IMG/VR virus record: IMGVR_UViG_3300024999_000024
Location: 1 to 40,318 of that record
Length of the DNA: 40,318 nt
Strand: one strand, 5' to 3'
From: a virus
This document shows, in pieces, positions 1 through 6,325 of this stretch. Under the pieces are notes generated by a model. That model was not told where the DNA came from, made no database searches, and was given only the letters and a program-made list of their open reading frames with translations. The position numbers and the translations under genes are program-made. Positions within the stretch are counted from its first letter, which is position 1. The number at the start of each line of letters is the position of its first letter.

Positions 1-127
1 AACAAGGGGAATAAATAATGGATATCACAACCGAGAAACCTAACCGCATAGCCTACAAGCACCTGTATCTTCGCTACAAGGCGTTATTCTTTCTAGCCCT
101 AACCGCTTGGCTATTCACTATGGGGTT
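1..127. repeat. Terminal direct repeat, left copy
   Basis: The first 127 bases are identical to 40192-40318. The repeat runs from the end of the 39838 gene into the 18-206 gene, so the reading frames join cleanly across it. A 127-base exact overlap equals a k-mer size commonly used by assemblers, so I read it as a closure overlap of a circular or circularly permuted genome rather than a biological terminal repeat. Confidence 0.95.
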
Positions 128-206
128 CCTGTTTTCCACGGCGCGGGCGAATATAGAGTATCAGCGGGCGAGGATGAACCACGAGATAATACTGGGGGGC
201 AAATAA
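18..206 (+). CDS. Small membrane protein (62 aa)
   Basis: Unrecognised protein with one clear hydrophobic segment at about residues 22-40 (ALFFLALTAWLFTMGFLF), preceded by a basic stretch (KHLYLRYK), so probably a single-pass inner-membrane protein with its N terminus in the cytoplasm. A purine-rich AAGGGGA precedes the ATG. Its ATG overlaps the stop of the coiled-coil gene at the far end of the contig (39838-40209), so it belongs to the recombination operon. Its stop overlaps the next ATG (TAATG). Confidence 0.75.
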   Translation: MDITTEKPNRIAYKHLYLRYKALFFLALTAWLFTMGFLFSTARANIEYQRARMNHEIILGGK

Positions 207-427
207 TGGAAACCATATTGATTTTAATAGCAACAGCAGGATGGTGTGCAATGGGATTGTGGGGGTGGTATAAAATAGCCAGTATTAACAAAGAGATAGA
301 CTTGTATGCTTTGTTTATGGTGCCTATTTGTGTGATAGGAGGAGTAATAACCTTCTATATGGCATTAGATAGCGTTCCTTCCGGAAGATTTAAATGTATT
401 GAACACATATTATGGAGGGCTAAATAA
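206..427 (+). CDS. Small two-pass membrane protein (73 aa)
   Basis: Begins METILILIATAG, with two hydrophobic stretches at about residues 3-22 and 35-53 separated by a short charged loop (KIASINKEIDLY). The start at 206 is chosen because it forms TAATG with the preceding stop and is followed at once by a membrane segment; a longer reading from 107 would overlap the previous gene. No family recognised. It is the second of three consecutive tiny membrane proteins. Confidence 0.7.
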   Translation: METILILIATAGWCAMGLWGWYKIASINKEIDLYALFMVPICVIGGVITFYMALDSVPSGRFKCIEHILWRAK

Positions 428-597
428 TGGCTACTTGGCATTGGATATTAATCTGTCTTGTATATGGCGGTATAATGTTTCTCGCCGGGGCCTGGTGGCG
501 GGCCAACTTCGCCGACGAACCGCTGCCCTATACCCCCCCGATCCCCGCTGATGATGCATACGGCAGAACTGCTAGGTATATGATGGAAGGTAGGTAA
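427..597 (+). CDS. Small membrane protein (56 aa)
   Basis: Begins MATWHWILICLVYGG. One N-terminal transmembrane segment (about residues 4-24) is followed by a proline-rich soluble tail (PLPYTPPIP) ending in MMEGR. The start overlaps the previous stop as TAATG. The tail end encodes GGAAGGTAGG, which can serve as the ribosome site for the next gene. It has the layout of small spanin- or exclusion-type phage proteins, but nothing assigns a function. Confidence 0.65.
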   Translation: MATWHWILICLVYGGIMFLAGAWWRANFADEPLPYTPPIPADDAYGRTARYMMEGR

Positions 598-598
598 T

Positions 599-754
599 AT
601 GTCCGACATCTCAAAATGCTCTAACAACAAATGCCCCTCCCGTAACAAGTGCTACCGCTATACCTGTGAACCTAGCAAGTATTGGCAAGCGTATTCAGAC
701 TTTAAGCCGGGCAAGGGGAAGAAGAAGTGCGAGGCGTACTGGAAGGCACAATGA
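599..754 (+). CDS. Small cysteine-rich protein (51 aa)
   Basis: Begins MSDISKCSNNKCPSRNKCYR, with cysteines at residues 7, 12, 18, 23 and 44 and a very basic middle (KPGKGKKKC). The spacing suggests a small metal-binding or disulfide knot fold. Short proteins of this look recur in early regions of many phages, with no function known to me. A purine run (GGAAGGTAGG) precedes the ATG, and the stop overlaps the next gene as ATGA. Confidence 0.7.
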   Translation: MSDISKCSNNKCPSRNKCYRYTCEPSKYWQAYSDFKPGKGKKKCEAYWKAQ

Positions 755-954
755 ACCACAAACAAATGGAGTCCTACTTTAGCAAAGAGTTAAAGCCCTG
801 TCCGTTCTGCGGCAAGAAAGCGCACATAATGGCAGGCTCCACCCTAGCAAGAGTCCGTTGCCGTTGTGGTGCTAGAACTACTTGGTATATGAGCAAGGAG
901 AGCATAGTCAAAGCCATAGCAAAGGCCATTAGGGTTTGGAATAGGAGAAAATAA
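751..954 (+). CDS. Lar-like restriction-alleviation zinc protein (67 aa)
   Basis: Shows a zinc ribbon: LKPCPFCGKKAHI (C17, C20) and VRCRCGART (C37, C39), ending in RVWNRRK. This is the pattern of the Lar/Com family (LxPCPFCG at the start, W-N-R-R at the end). The Rac prophage Lar protein alleviates type I restriction by modulating host enzymes. The 751 ATG is preferred over an upstream in-frame start because it overlaps the previous stop as ATGA. The role is inferred by family; it could be a generic zinc-ribbon protein. Confidence 0.7.
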   Translation: MNHKQMESYFSKELKPCPFCGKKAHIMAGSTLARVRCRCGARTTWYMSKESIVKAIAKAIRVWNRRK

Positions 955-957
955 TGC

Positions 958-986
958 TTGCATTTCAGATTGTAATATGCAATAAT
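958..986 (+). promoter_or_regulatory. Predicted promoter, replication operon
   Basis: TTGCAT (958-963), 17 bases, then AATAAT (981-986) with an extended -10 TGC at 978-980. The -35 is weak (three of six), but the TGC plus -10 arrangement matches the other pseudoknot promoters in this genome. Transcription would start near 993. Confidence 0.5.
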
Positions 987-1002
987 TAGGTAACTAGCAG
1001 TA

Positions 1003-1075
1003 GCCGACTTCCACCGGCAAAACAGATTTGGCCCAAATCATTGTGTGGAAGCAATGAGGCGGGCCGAAGCTTTTT
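1003..1075 (+). ncRNA. Interleaved-helix leader RNA, copy 1
   Basis: S1 pairs CTTCCAC (1008-1014) with GTGGAAG (1045-1051). S2 pairs TTTGGCCC (1027-1034) with GGGCCGAA (1061-1068), one G-U. The helices interleave, so both together form a pseudoknot. A T5 run follows at 1071-1075. A small hairpin GATTTG/CAAATC (1025-1039) competes with S2. The element lies between the promoter and the initiator gene at 1099. Confidence 0.55.
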
Positions 1076-1098
1076 ACGGGGCGGCAAAGGATAAAACG

Positions 1099-1809
1099 AT
1101 GGCAAAGAGATTCGTAGACACAAACAAATATAAGAAGCCCTTTATGAGGGCCTTGCCAGGGGCTTATAAACTCCTATGGGATTATATATGCCTTGACTGC
1201 GATCACGCAGGGATATGGCAAGTAGACTTTGAGGTAGCGAGGATATATCTTGGCAACGATATGACCATTACCAAGGAGTTGGCGGTGGGATATTTTAATA
1301 CTGGCGAGGAGCGCATACAAGTGTTGAATGGCGGTTCCCGTTGGTTCATAAAACCCTTCATAGAGTTCCAGTATGGGGTGCTTGACCCCAACAACAGGGC
1401 GCACCTCTCCGTAATACGCATACTTGAGAAAGAAGGAGTATATAAGACCCTTACAAGACCCTACCTAGGGTGTAAGGATATGGATAAGGATATGGATAAG
1501 GACAAGGATAAGGTTAAAGAGAAGAATCTTTTTGTTATTCCTGACTGGGTAGATGCCCCTACTTGGGATGCCTTTGTTAATATGAGGAAGTCTATCAAGA
1601 AGCCGATGGGTGATGCCGCCAAAGCTTTAGCCATAAAAGAATTGGAGAAGTTGAAAGGATTGGGCCAAAGCCCTAAAGCGGTTCTTGAGCAGTCCATTAT
1701 GAACTCTTGGCAAGGCATCTTCCCGTTAAAAGAAAAGGCCCCTTGGGATAAGAAAGTTGGGTGTGCCCCAGTTCCCGGCAAGTATGACAATATAGGAGAA
1801 AAAGTATGA
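1099..1809 (+). CDS. Replication initiator / replisome organiser (DnaD- or O-like)
   Basis: 236 aa beginning MAKRFVDTNKYKKPFMRALP. The N-terminal about 115 residues have the look of the winged-helix domain of phage replication proteins (GAYKLLWDYICLDCDHAGIWQVDFEVARIYLG). A highly charged Asp/Lys repeat linker follows at about residues 127-143, then a helical C-terminal domain (WDAFVNMRKSIKKPMGDAAKALAIKEL...) of the kind that contacts helicase loaders. The ATG at 1099 has AAAGGA upstream; an in-frame GTG at 1045 would lie inside the leader structure and is rejected. It overlaps the DnaC-like gene as ATGA, supporting an initiator and loader pair that recruits host helicase to the phage origin. 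The family call rests on layout and context, not strong motifs. Confidence 0.65.
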   Translation: MAKRFVDTNKYKKPFMRALPGAYKLLWDYICLDCDHAGIWQVDFEVARIYLGNDMTITKELAVGYFNTGEERIQVLNGGSRWFIKPFIEFQYGVLDPNNRAHLSVIRILEKEGVYKTLTRPYLGCKDMDKDMDKDKDKVKEKNLFVIPDWVDAPTWDAFVNMRKSIKKPMGDAAKALAIKELEKLKGLGQSPKAVLEQSIMNSWQGIFPLKEKAPWDKKVGCAPVPGKYDNIGEKV

Positions 1810-2423
1810 CCCTTACCAAAATAGAGGAAATAGGGCTACGGGTGCAGAAAGACCTAGACAAGATGCCAGTAGTGGCGACCCCCCCAGTAGAAGCCACGCA
1901 GACGGCCCATAAAACCGCCGCTATTGCCAGTCTAGGGGGCTTGAAGGCATATAACGAGTTCACCCTTGACCGATACGACAACAAGGCCGCTATAGCCAAG
2001 TGTGAGGGTTTTCCTAAAGTTAACCTTTACATATGGGGGAAGTCTGGGACAGGCAAGACTCACCTTGCCACGGCCCTAGTCCGTGATTCCCAATGGTATA
2101 CGATAGTCAAGCCCTCGCATATCTTTCGGCAGTTGAGGGGCAAAGACGGGGATCAGGAGCAAGAAGTAATAAACAAGTATGCTAAAATGGGGATACTGGT
2201 AATAGACGACCTTGGGGCCGAGAAGTCCACGGAGTTCAACATATCAATGCTCTACGAGATAATAGACCAAAGGGATATGAACTATGTTAAGGGCCTAATC
2301 ATAACCAGCAATCTTTCGCTTGGGATGCTTTCAGAGAAGTTGGGGGATGACAGGATATGCTCTAGGTTGGCGGGTATGTGCCGTGTGGTGGAACTTGGCG
2401 GCGAGGACAGGAGGATAGCGTGA
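1806..2423 (+). CDS. DnaC-like helicase loader, AAA+ ATPase
   Basis: 205 aa. Walker A is WGKSGTGKTH (about residues 77-86), Walker B is ILVIDDLGAEK (about 130-140), and GLIITSNLS (about 163-171) carries the sensor-1 asparagine. This is the core of DnaC/DnaI/IstB-type ATPases, which load the replicative helicase. The roughly 65-residue N-terminal part would contact the helicase or the initiator encoded just upstream. The C-terminal DRICSRLAG holds a candidate arginine finger. It starts with an ATGA overlap and is followed by a GTGA overlap. No helicase or polymerase gene is seen, so host machinery is presumably used. Confidence 0.9.
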   Translation: MTLTKIEEIGLRVQKDLDKMPVVATPPVEATQTAHKTAAIASLGGLKAYNEFTLDRYDNKAAIAKCEGFPKVNLYIWGKSGTGKTHLATALVRDSQWYTIVKPSHIFRQLRGKDGDQEQEVINKYAKMGILVIDDLGAEKSTEFNISMLYEIIDQRDMNYVKGLIITSNLSLGMLSEKLGDDRICSRLAGMCRVVELGGEDRRIA

Positions 2424-2830
2424 AAGAGTTTGACTTTATGAGATGCCCCAAATGCGGCCCCATAGTAGAGGGAATGTATCACGGCCCCATAATGTTCAAA
2501 GGGACTATCTCTGTCTACCATAGGACTAAACCCAATGTGCCTATAGCCAACTATGTAAAATGCGGTAATAGCCATTGTAACTATATGCAAGATATGTGGC
2601 TAATCCCAGGAGTTGAGATAGATGGCAAAAGGGAAGTATCTCCCGCTGCTAAACTAGGCATAGAACTATCCACGATCAAAGACTGCTATAAAAAGATGCC
2701 AATGGACTGCTATACTTTAGCGGAGTTGAAGGCGGGTAGGGTTAAGGGGGCGAGTGAGCCGGAGATAAACTACGACCCGAATAAATATCTGGTTGGGCAA
2801 GAATCGGTTAAAGAGGAGAAACTATTCTAA
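2420..2830 (+). CDS. Zinc-binding protein, unknown function (136 aa)
   Basis: Starts at GTG 2420, supported by AGGAGG about six bases upstream and a GTGA overlap with the loader gene. MRCPKCGPIVEG (first CxxC) and VKCGNSHCNYMQ (second CxxxxC) suggest one zinc ribbon over the first 60 residues; the rest is charged and ends VKEEKLF. Its place between helicase loader and methyltransferase suggests a DNA-metabolism role, but I recognise no family. Confidence 0.75.
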   Translation: MKEFDFMRCPKCGPIVEGMYHGPIMFKGTISVYHRTKPNVPIANYVKCGNSHCNYMQDMWLIPGVEIDGKREVSPAAKLGIELSTIKDCYKKMPMDCYTLAELKAGRVKGASEPEINYDPNKYLVGQESVKEEKLF

Positions 2831-2831
2831 T

Positions 2832-3590
2832 ATGGAAAACATTGAACATTTGCTGTGCAAAGTCCACAACTGCGACTGCCTAGAGTTTATGAAGCAGTTG
2901 CCGGACAAGTGCGTGGATTTTACGTTAACATCGCCGCCATATAACACAAATATGCGCTATTCTATTGATGCGGGGTGGGCTAAAATGGGGGGGCATATCC
3001 GAGGTAATAAATATCAAACATACAATGACGATTTGTATCCACCCGAGTATTTTGATTGGCAGAAGAATGTGATAACCGAGTGTTTAAGGATTACAAAGAA
3101 AGAAGTATTTTATAACATACAAATGCTAACCGGAAACAAGTTGGCACTAATGCAGATAATGGGCCACTTCCACGATAAAATAAAAGAAGTGCTAATATGG
3201 GATAAACTAAACTCCGAGCCTTCTATACAAGATGGGATATTAAATAGCGAGTTTGAATTTATAGTAGTGTTTAGTGATGATGCTATACTGCGGCGGTTTT
3301 CAGATTATTCTTTTCCAAAAGGAACACAGAAAAACATAATCCGCATCCCCAAGAATAAGGAAAACATAGATGGGCATAGCGCGTTAATGCCTATAGCACT
3401 AGCGAAACACATTATAAGACAGTTTAGTAATGGCGGTATATGGTTTGACCCTTTTTGTGGATGTGGGACTACGGCAACTGCGGCAGAAAGCGAGGGACGC
3501 AAATGGCTAACATCGGAAATAGATTCTAAATATTGTGATATAGCCAATAAGCGCATAGAGGCCGAGAGAAACCAACTTAAACTATTTTAA
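2832..3590 (+). CDS. DNA methyltransferase, N6-adenine / N4-cytosine (beta-type order)
   Basis: 252 aa. Catalytic motif IV TSPPYN (residues 33-38) comes first. The SAM-binding motif I FDPFCGCGTT (205-214) lies near the C terminus with the sequence-recognition region between: the beta-class order. SPPY is commonest in N4-cytosine enzymes but also occurs in adenine enzymes, so the modified base is open. No partner endonuclease is nearby, so it is an orphan, plausibly protecting phage DNA or marking it. The start at 2832 follows GAGGAG in the end of the previous gene; an in-frame ATG at 2793 would overlap that gene by 38 bases. Confidence 0.88.
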   Translation: MENIEHLLCKVHNCDCLEFMKQLPDKCVDFTLTSPPYNTNMRYSIDAGWAKMGGHIRGNKYQTYNDDLYPPEYFDWQKNVITECLRITKKEVFYNIQMLTGNKLALMQIMGHFHDKIKEVLIWDKLNSEPSIQDGILNSEFEFIVVFSDDAILRRFSDYSFPKGTQKNIIRIPKNKENIDGHSALMPIALAKHIIRQFSNGGIWFDPFCGCGTTATAAESEGRKWLTSEIDSKYCDIANKRIEAERNQLKLF

Positions 3591-3599
3591 AGGAATAAA

Positions 3600-4001
3600 A
3601 TGAAACGAGGCAAGAAAAGTCCAAGGCGTAAACTCGTATCAGAACTGGATAGGGTTTTCAGCCTTTACATAAGGGCCAGAGATAACAAGCAGTATAACGG
3701 AATATGCCCCCTATGCAAGACTAGGCCGATAGAAATAAACTTCCATGTATTCCCCCGCAAGAATATGCCTACTAGGTGGGATGAGCGTTTCTGCTATGGC
3801 GCGGATAGGGGTTGCAACTATAACGAGTTCATAGACCGAACCGAGAAGAACAAGGCAAGATGGCGGGTAATATACATAGGCATAATGGGCGAGGAACTAT
3901 ATGCTAAAGGCGAAGAACTATCCAAGTCTATAGCCAAGTATTCTACGGCAGATTTAGAGGGGATGATAGCGGAGTATAAGGGGAAGTTGGAGGGACTATA
4001 A
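3600..4001 (+). CDS. NinG/Rap-like recombination nuclease
   Basis: 133 aa matching the lambda NinG (Rap) pattern: basic start and KLVSELDRVFSLYIRARD helix, then a zinc-finger nuclease core ICPLC (C36, C39), FHVFPRKNMPTRWDERF (H49, RWDE) and C65, GCNYNEF (C72). Rap is a structure-specific endonuclease that resolves branched recombination intermediates. Here the usual G-H-Y/F-I-S-R segment reads FHVFPRK, so the substrate histidine is kept but the flank differs. AAAGGA precedes the ATG. It fits with the annealing protein and exonuclease encoded at 37-39 kb. Confidence 0.78.
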   Translation: MKRGKKSPRRKLVSELDRVFSLYIRARDNKQYNGICPLCKTRPIEINFHVFPRKNMPTRWDERFCYGADRGCNYNEFIDRTEKNKARWRVIYIGIMGEELYAKGEELSKSIAKYSTADLEGMIAEYKGKLEGL

Positions 4002-4002
4002 T

Positions 4003-4194
4003 ATGGCACAAATAGGACGAATAAGCACCAAGAAACTGATTGAAGAAATAATAAAGCGCAGGGCTAATTGTGCTTTGTGTGAAAACGCAAAAGAAGGACA
4101 AAACAATGTAAACTCTATCTATCCTGTTCCTTGTCATACTTGCCGTTGGAGCGTATATTACCAAGTAGATAACAACTTCAAGGGGATAGAATGA
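4003..4194 (+). CDS. Small zinc-finger-like protein (63 aa)
   Basis: Contains CALCENAKEG and CHTCRWSVYY, two CxxC pairs about 20 residues apart, so probably a single zinc site. The N-terminal half is a basic helix (KKLIEEIIKRRAN). It follows the NinG-like gene by one base and overlaps the cytosine methyltransferase as ATGA. No family recognised. Confidence 0.65.
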   Translation: MAQIGRISTKKLIEEIIKRRANCALCENAKEGQNNVNSIYPVPCHTCRWSVYYQVDNNFKGIE

Positions 4195-4811
4195 AAGTAT
4201 TGGAATTATTCTGCGGAACCAAATCAATAAGCAAGGCATTTAAAGAGAAAGGCCACGAAGTCTTCTCTATAGATAATGACCCGCAACATAACCCCGATTT
4301 GTGTTGTGATGTCCTGGCACTCAATGTAAATGATCTCCCGTGGATACCGGATGTAATATGGGCCTCGCCCCCCTGCACCACTTTCAGCGTTGCCTCTATG
4401 GGCCATCATTGGGGCGGCGGTAAAGGGGCGTATATCCCTAAAACCAAAGAGGCCATAATCGGTATGCGACTAATGGCAAAGACCAAGGGTATAATACTTA
4501 AACTAAAACCTAAACTATGGTTTATAGAAAACCCTAGAGGCATGATGCGTAAGATGATAGGGCTTGATGAGTATATGAAGACTGTGACCTACTGCCAATA
4601 TGGTGATAAAAGAATGAAGCCAACCGATCTTTGGAGCAACGCAAACTGGACACCTAGGCCGATGTGCAAGAACGGATCCCCTTGCCACGAAGCTGCACCC
4701 CGTGGGTCAAAGACCGGGACACAAGGATTGAAGGGGGCAAAGGAGCGTGGTATTATCCCCGTAGAGTTATGCCGAGAGATAGTTAAGATATGCGAAGAAC
4801 AAATAAAATAA
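4191..4811 (+). CDS. Compact DNA (cytosine-5) methyltransferase-like protein
   Basis: 206 aa. Motif I is VLELFCGTKSIS (residues 3-14), and ASPPCTTFS (58-66) supplies the catalytic Cys62 of the C5 family. The usual ENV of motif VI reads FIENPRGMMR (ENP at 113-115). Conserved blocks QYGDKRMKPTDLWSN and APRGSKTGTQG follow. It lacks the long target-recognition domain of standard Dcm enzymes and belongs to a short phage-type variant. Whether it methylates cytosine in DNA or acts otherwise is inference. It is the last gene before a promoter. Confidence 0.8.
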   Translation: MKVLELFCGTKSISKAFKEKGHEVFSIDNDPQHNPDLCCDVLALNVNDLPWIPDVIWASPPCTTFSVASMGHHWGGGKGAYIPKTKEAIIGMRLMAKTKGIILKLKPKLWFIENPRGMMRKMIGLDEYMKTVTYCQYGDKRMKPTDLWSNANWTPRPMCKNGSPCHEAAPRGSKTGTQGLKGAKERGIIPVELCREIVKICEEQIK

Positions 4812-4814
4812 TCC

Positions 4815-4843
4815 TTGACAAGTAGAAACCTATCTGCCATAAT
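4815..4843 (+). promoter_or_regulatory. Predicted sigma70 promoter
   Basis: TTGACA (4815-4820), 17-base spacer, CATAAT (4838-4843) with extended -10 TGC at 4835-4837. Start predicted near 4850, directly at the first base of the S1 helix. Confidence 0.85.
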
Positions 4844-4850
4844 ATACCTA

Positions 4851-4943
4851 GGTCAAGGCGGTGTCGGTTATTTTAATTTAAAGGCCCTTTGCTACGCCGC
4901 CACCCCTTGACCAGAGTGACGAAAGCAAAGGGTCTAGTTTTTT
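4851..4943 (+). ncRNA. Interleaved-helix leader RNA, copy 2
   Basis: S1 pairs 4851-4863 with 4901-4912 (12 pairs, one bulged C; GGTCAAGG with CCTTGACC, then GGTG with CACC). S2 pairs GGCCCTTTGCT (4883-4893) with AGCAAAGGGTC (4924-4934), 11 pairs with one G-U. The S1 3' strand lies in the S2 loop. TCTAGTTTTTT follows (T6 at 4938-4943), as in an intrinsic terminator. The AAGGAG for the 4958 gene lies just after the T run. Confidence 0.75.
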
Positions 4944-4957
4944 AGCAAGGAGAAAAT

Positions 4958-5236
4958 ATGAAAAAGAGAATAACAATAACGCAGGGCAAAGGGATTCACT
5001 TAACTTTTGATAACGGGTATACCATATCTATTCAGTTCGGGTCTGGTAACTACTGCGACAATAAAAGCATCGCATATGGTGAAATACCAGATGGAGCGAA
5101 CACCGCAGAGGTTGCGGCATGGGGGCCTGGCGGAGAGTGGATGGAGTTGGGAGAGAATGACAAGGCTATTGGTTGGCAATCCCCTAACGATATTTTAAAT
5201 ACCATGCTTAAGGTTTCTAAAATGGGGGCCAAATGA
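4958..5236 (+). CDS. Conserved small phage protein, unknown function (92 aa)
   Basis: Begins MKKRITITQGKGIHLTFDNGYTISIQFGSGNYCDN and has a mid-section AAWGPGGEWMELG. Proteins with this TISIQFGxGNYCDN signature are familiar from phage early regions, where they are hypothetical. Mostly beta strand by appearance, no membrane segment. AAGGAG precedes the ATG. First gene behind the 4.8 kb leader RNA; overlaps the next gene as ATGA. Confidence 0.75.
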   Translation: MKKRITITQGKGIHLTFDNGYTISIQFGSGNYCDNKSIAYGEIPDGANTAEVAAWGPGGEWMELGENDKAIGWQSPNDILNTMLKVSKMGAK

Positions 5237-5655
5237 GGAATACAAGCCGTAAAGCATATGCCGAGATAACCGCAGACGGCACTATAACCAAGAGAGAGGG
5301 GGAGGTGCTTAATGTGCTTAAGAACCATCTTGGAACCGCAACAGCTAGGGAGATAGGGTTCTATGTAACTGGGGCCTGGAAGCGTATGGCGGCCCTCCAA
5401 GACAAAGGTCTAGTCTGCGTAGTAGGCACGACCAAAGACAACATAACCAATAAAATAGTATCAGTCTACGCCGCCACCAACAACCAACCTATGCTCATCC
5501 CCAAACCTAAACGGCCTACAAGGGCAGAGCTAGAAGCGGAGATCGTCCGCTTGTCCAAGGTGGTAGATATGTGGATAGAGAAATCCTCCGTGGCATATAT
5601 GAGGGGATATAGCGACGCTATGGGCAGGGAATGTATGCCGGAGGATATTGTATGA
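5233..5655 (+). CDS. Putative winged-helix DNA-binding protein (140 aa)
   Basis: Residues about 18-65 (TKREGEVLNVLKNHLGTATAREIGFYVTGAWKRMAALQDKGLVCVVG) read as a winged helix-turn-helix with a beta wing. A C-terminal helix (ELEAEIVRLSKVVDMWIEKS) could dimerise. It may regulate early transcription; no family was recognised. Starts with an ATGA overlap and ends with one. Confidence 0.65.
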   Translation: MRNTSRKAYAEITADGTITKREGEVLNVLKNHLGTATAREIGFYVTGAWKRMAALQDKGLVCVVGTTKDNITNKIVSVYAATNNQPMLIPKPKRPTRAELEAEIVRLSKVVDMWIEKSSVAYMRGYSDAMGRECMPEDIV

Positions 5656-5963
5656 AGAAGATGTGCCCGAAATATATCAAGCCCTATATGCTAGGAGATA
5701 TGAACTTGGCGGGGATATGCGTAAACAGAGCAATAGAACCCAAGAAATGCCCCAAGAACACCAACTCCAAGTGCGAGATAATCCCCCCCAAACCCAAGAG
5801 GGTGAAGATAAAGGCGTGGGTTGGGCCGAGGTCATTAAAAGACTTTATGACTGATGATAGAATGGGGATAATGTTTAGTAACTGGCATAATAAGTCACAT
5901 TGTTTAGACGACATCCCATGCACCATCCTCATAAATCGCAAATACCTAAAGGAGGACAAGTAA
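5652..5963 (+). CDS. Hypothetical basic cysteine-containing protein (103 aa)
   Basis: Begins MKKMCPKYIKPYMLGDMNLAG with C5, C24, C32, C41 in the first half, then a lysine-rich PPKPKRVKIKAWVGPR stretch. No recognisable domain. The start at 5652 overlaps the previous stop (ATGA). The end of the gene carries AAAGGAGG, the ribosome site for the 5966 gene. Confidence 0.6.
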   Translation: MKKMCPKYIKPYMLGDMNLAGICVNRAIEPKKCPKNTNSKCEIIPPKPKRVKIKAWVGPRSLKDFMTDDRMGIMFSNWHNKSHCLDDIPCTILINRKYLKEDK

Positions 5964-5965
5964 CT

Positions 5966-6208
5966 ATGGAAGACAAGACCAAAAATGAGATAATGGAAGT
6001 GTTGCTAGAGCGTTTATGGGACGACTCCCCCATTTCAGAAGCCCTAGCCAAAATCTGCGCCATCGTAGACGAGGAGAGGAAGGGGGAGGTGGTAGTCGCA
6101 CATTTTACAGAACCAGAGATTATAAGTTTAGAGGGAACGGATAGTTGCGCTTTTGAGTATGCAGTCCCAGGCGCAGGCCGTCTAATCTTCGTGCCAGATA
6201 AAGATTGA
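5966..6208 (+). CDS. Hypothetical acidic protein (80 aa)
   Basis: Begins MEDKTKNEIMEVLLERLWDD; an acidic helix is followed by a short beta-rich tail (GRLIFVPDKD). AAAGGAGG lies about ten bases upstream of the ATG. The stop codon is part of the -35 hexamer of the next promoter, so the operon ends here. No family recognised. Confidence 0.65.
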   Translation: MEDKTKNEIMEVLLERLWDDSPISEALAKICAIVDEERKGEVVVAHFTEPEIISLEGTDSCAFEYAVPGAGRLIFVPDKD

Positions 6209-6233
6209 ATATTCTATCAGAGTGTGCTATAAT
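6205..6233 (+). promoter_or_regulatory. Predicted extended -10 promoter
   Basis: TTGAAT (6205-6210), 17-base spacer, TATAAT (6228-6233) with TGC at 6225-6227. The -35 overlaps the stop of the upstream gene. Predicted start near 6240, two bases before the S1 helix. Confidence 0.85.
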
Positions 6234-6241
6234 ACATCTAT

Positions 6242-6314
6242 GGCCTCGGAAACCATAACAAATATGATTCCCCTTTTGCGCTCCATCCGAGGCCGCGCAT
6301 TTGGGGAGTCTTTT
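6242..6314 (+). ncRNA. Interleaved-helix leader RNA, copy 3
   Basis: S1 pairs GGCCTCGGA (6242-6250) with TCCGAGGCC (6286-6294), nine pairs. S2 pairs GATTCCCC (6266-6273) with GGGGAGTC (6303-6310), eight pairs with one G-U. TTTT follows at 6311-6314, then a GGAGG ribosome site and the HNH gene at 6326. Same order of strands as the 4.8 kb element, no shared stem sequence. Confidence 0.72.
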
Positions 6315-6325
6315 ATGGAGGTAGT

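Noticed and set aside
1045-1098. N-terminal extension of the replication initiator from GTG 1045
   Set aside because: The segment coincides with the S1 and S2 3' strands and T run of the leader RNA, and ATG 1099 has a better ribosome site.
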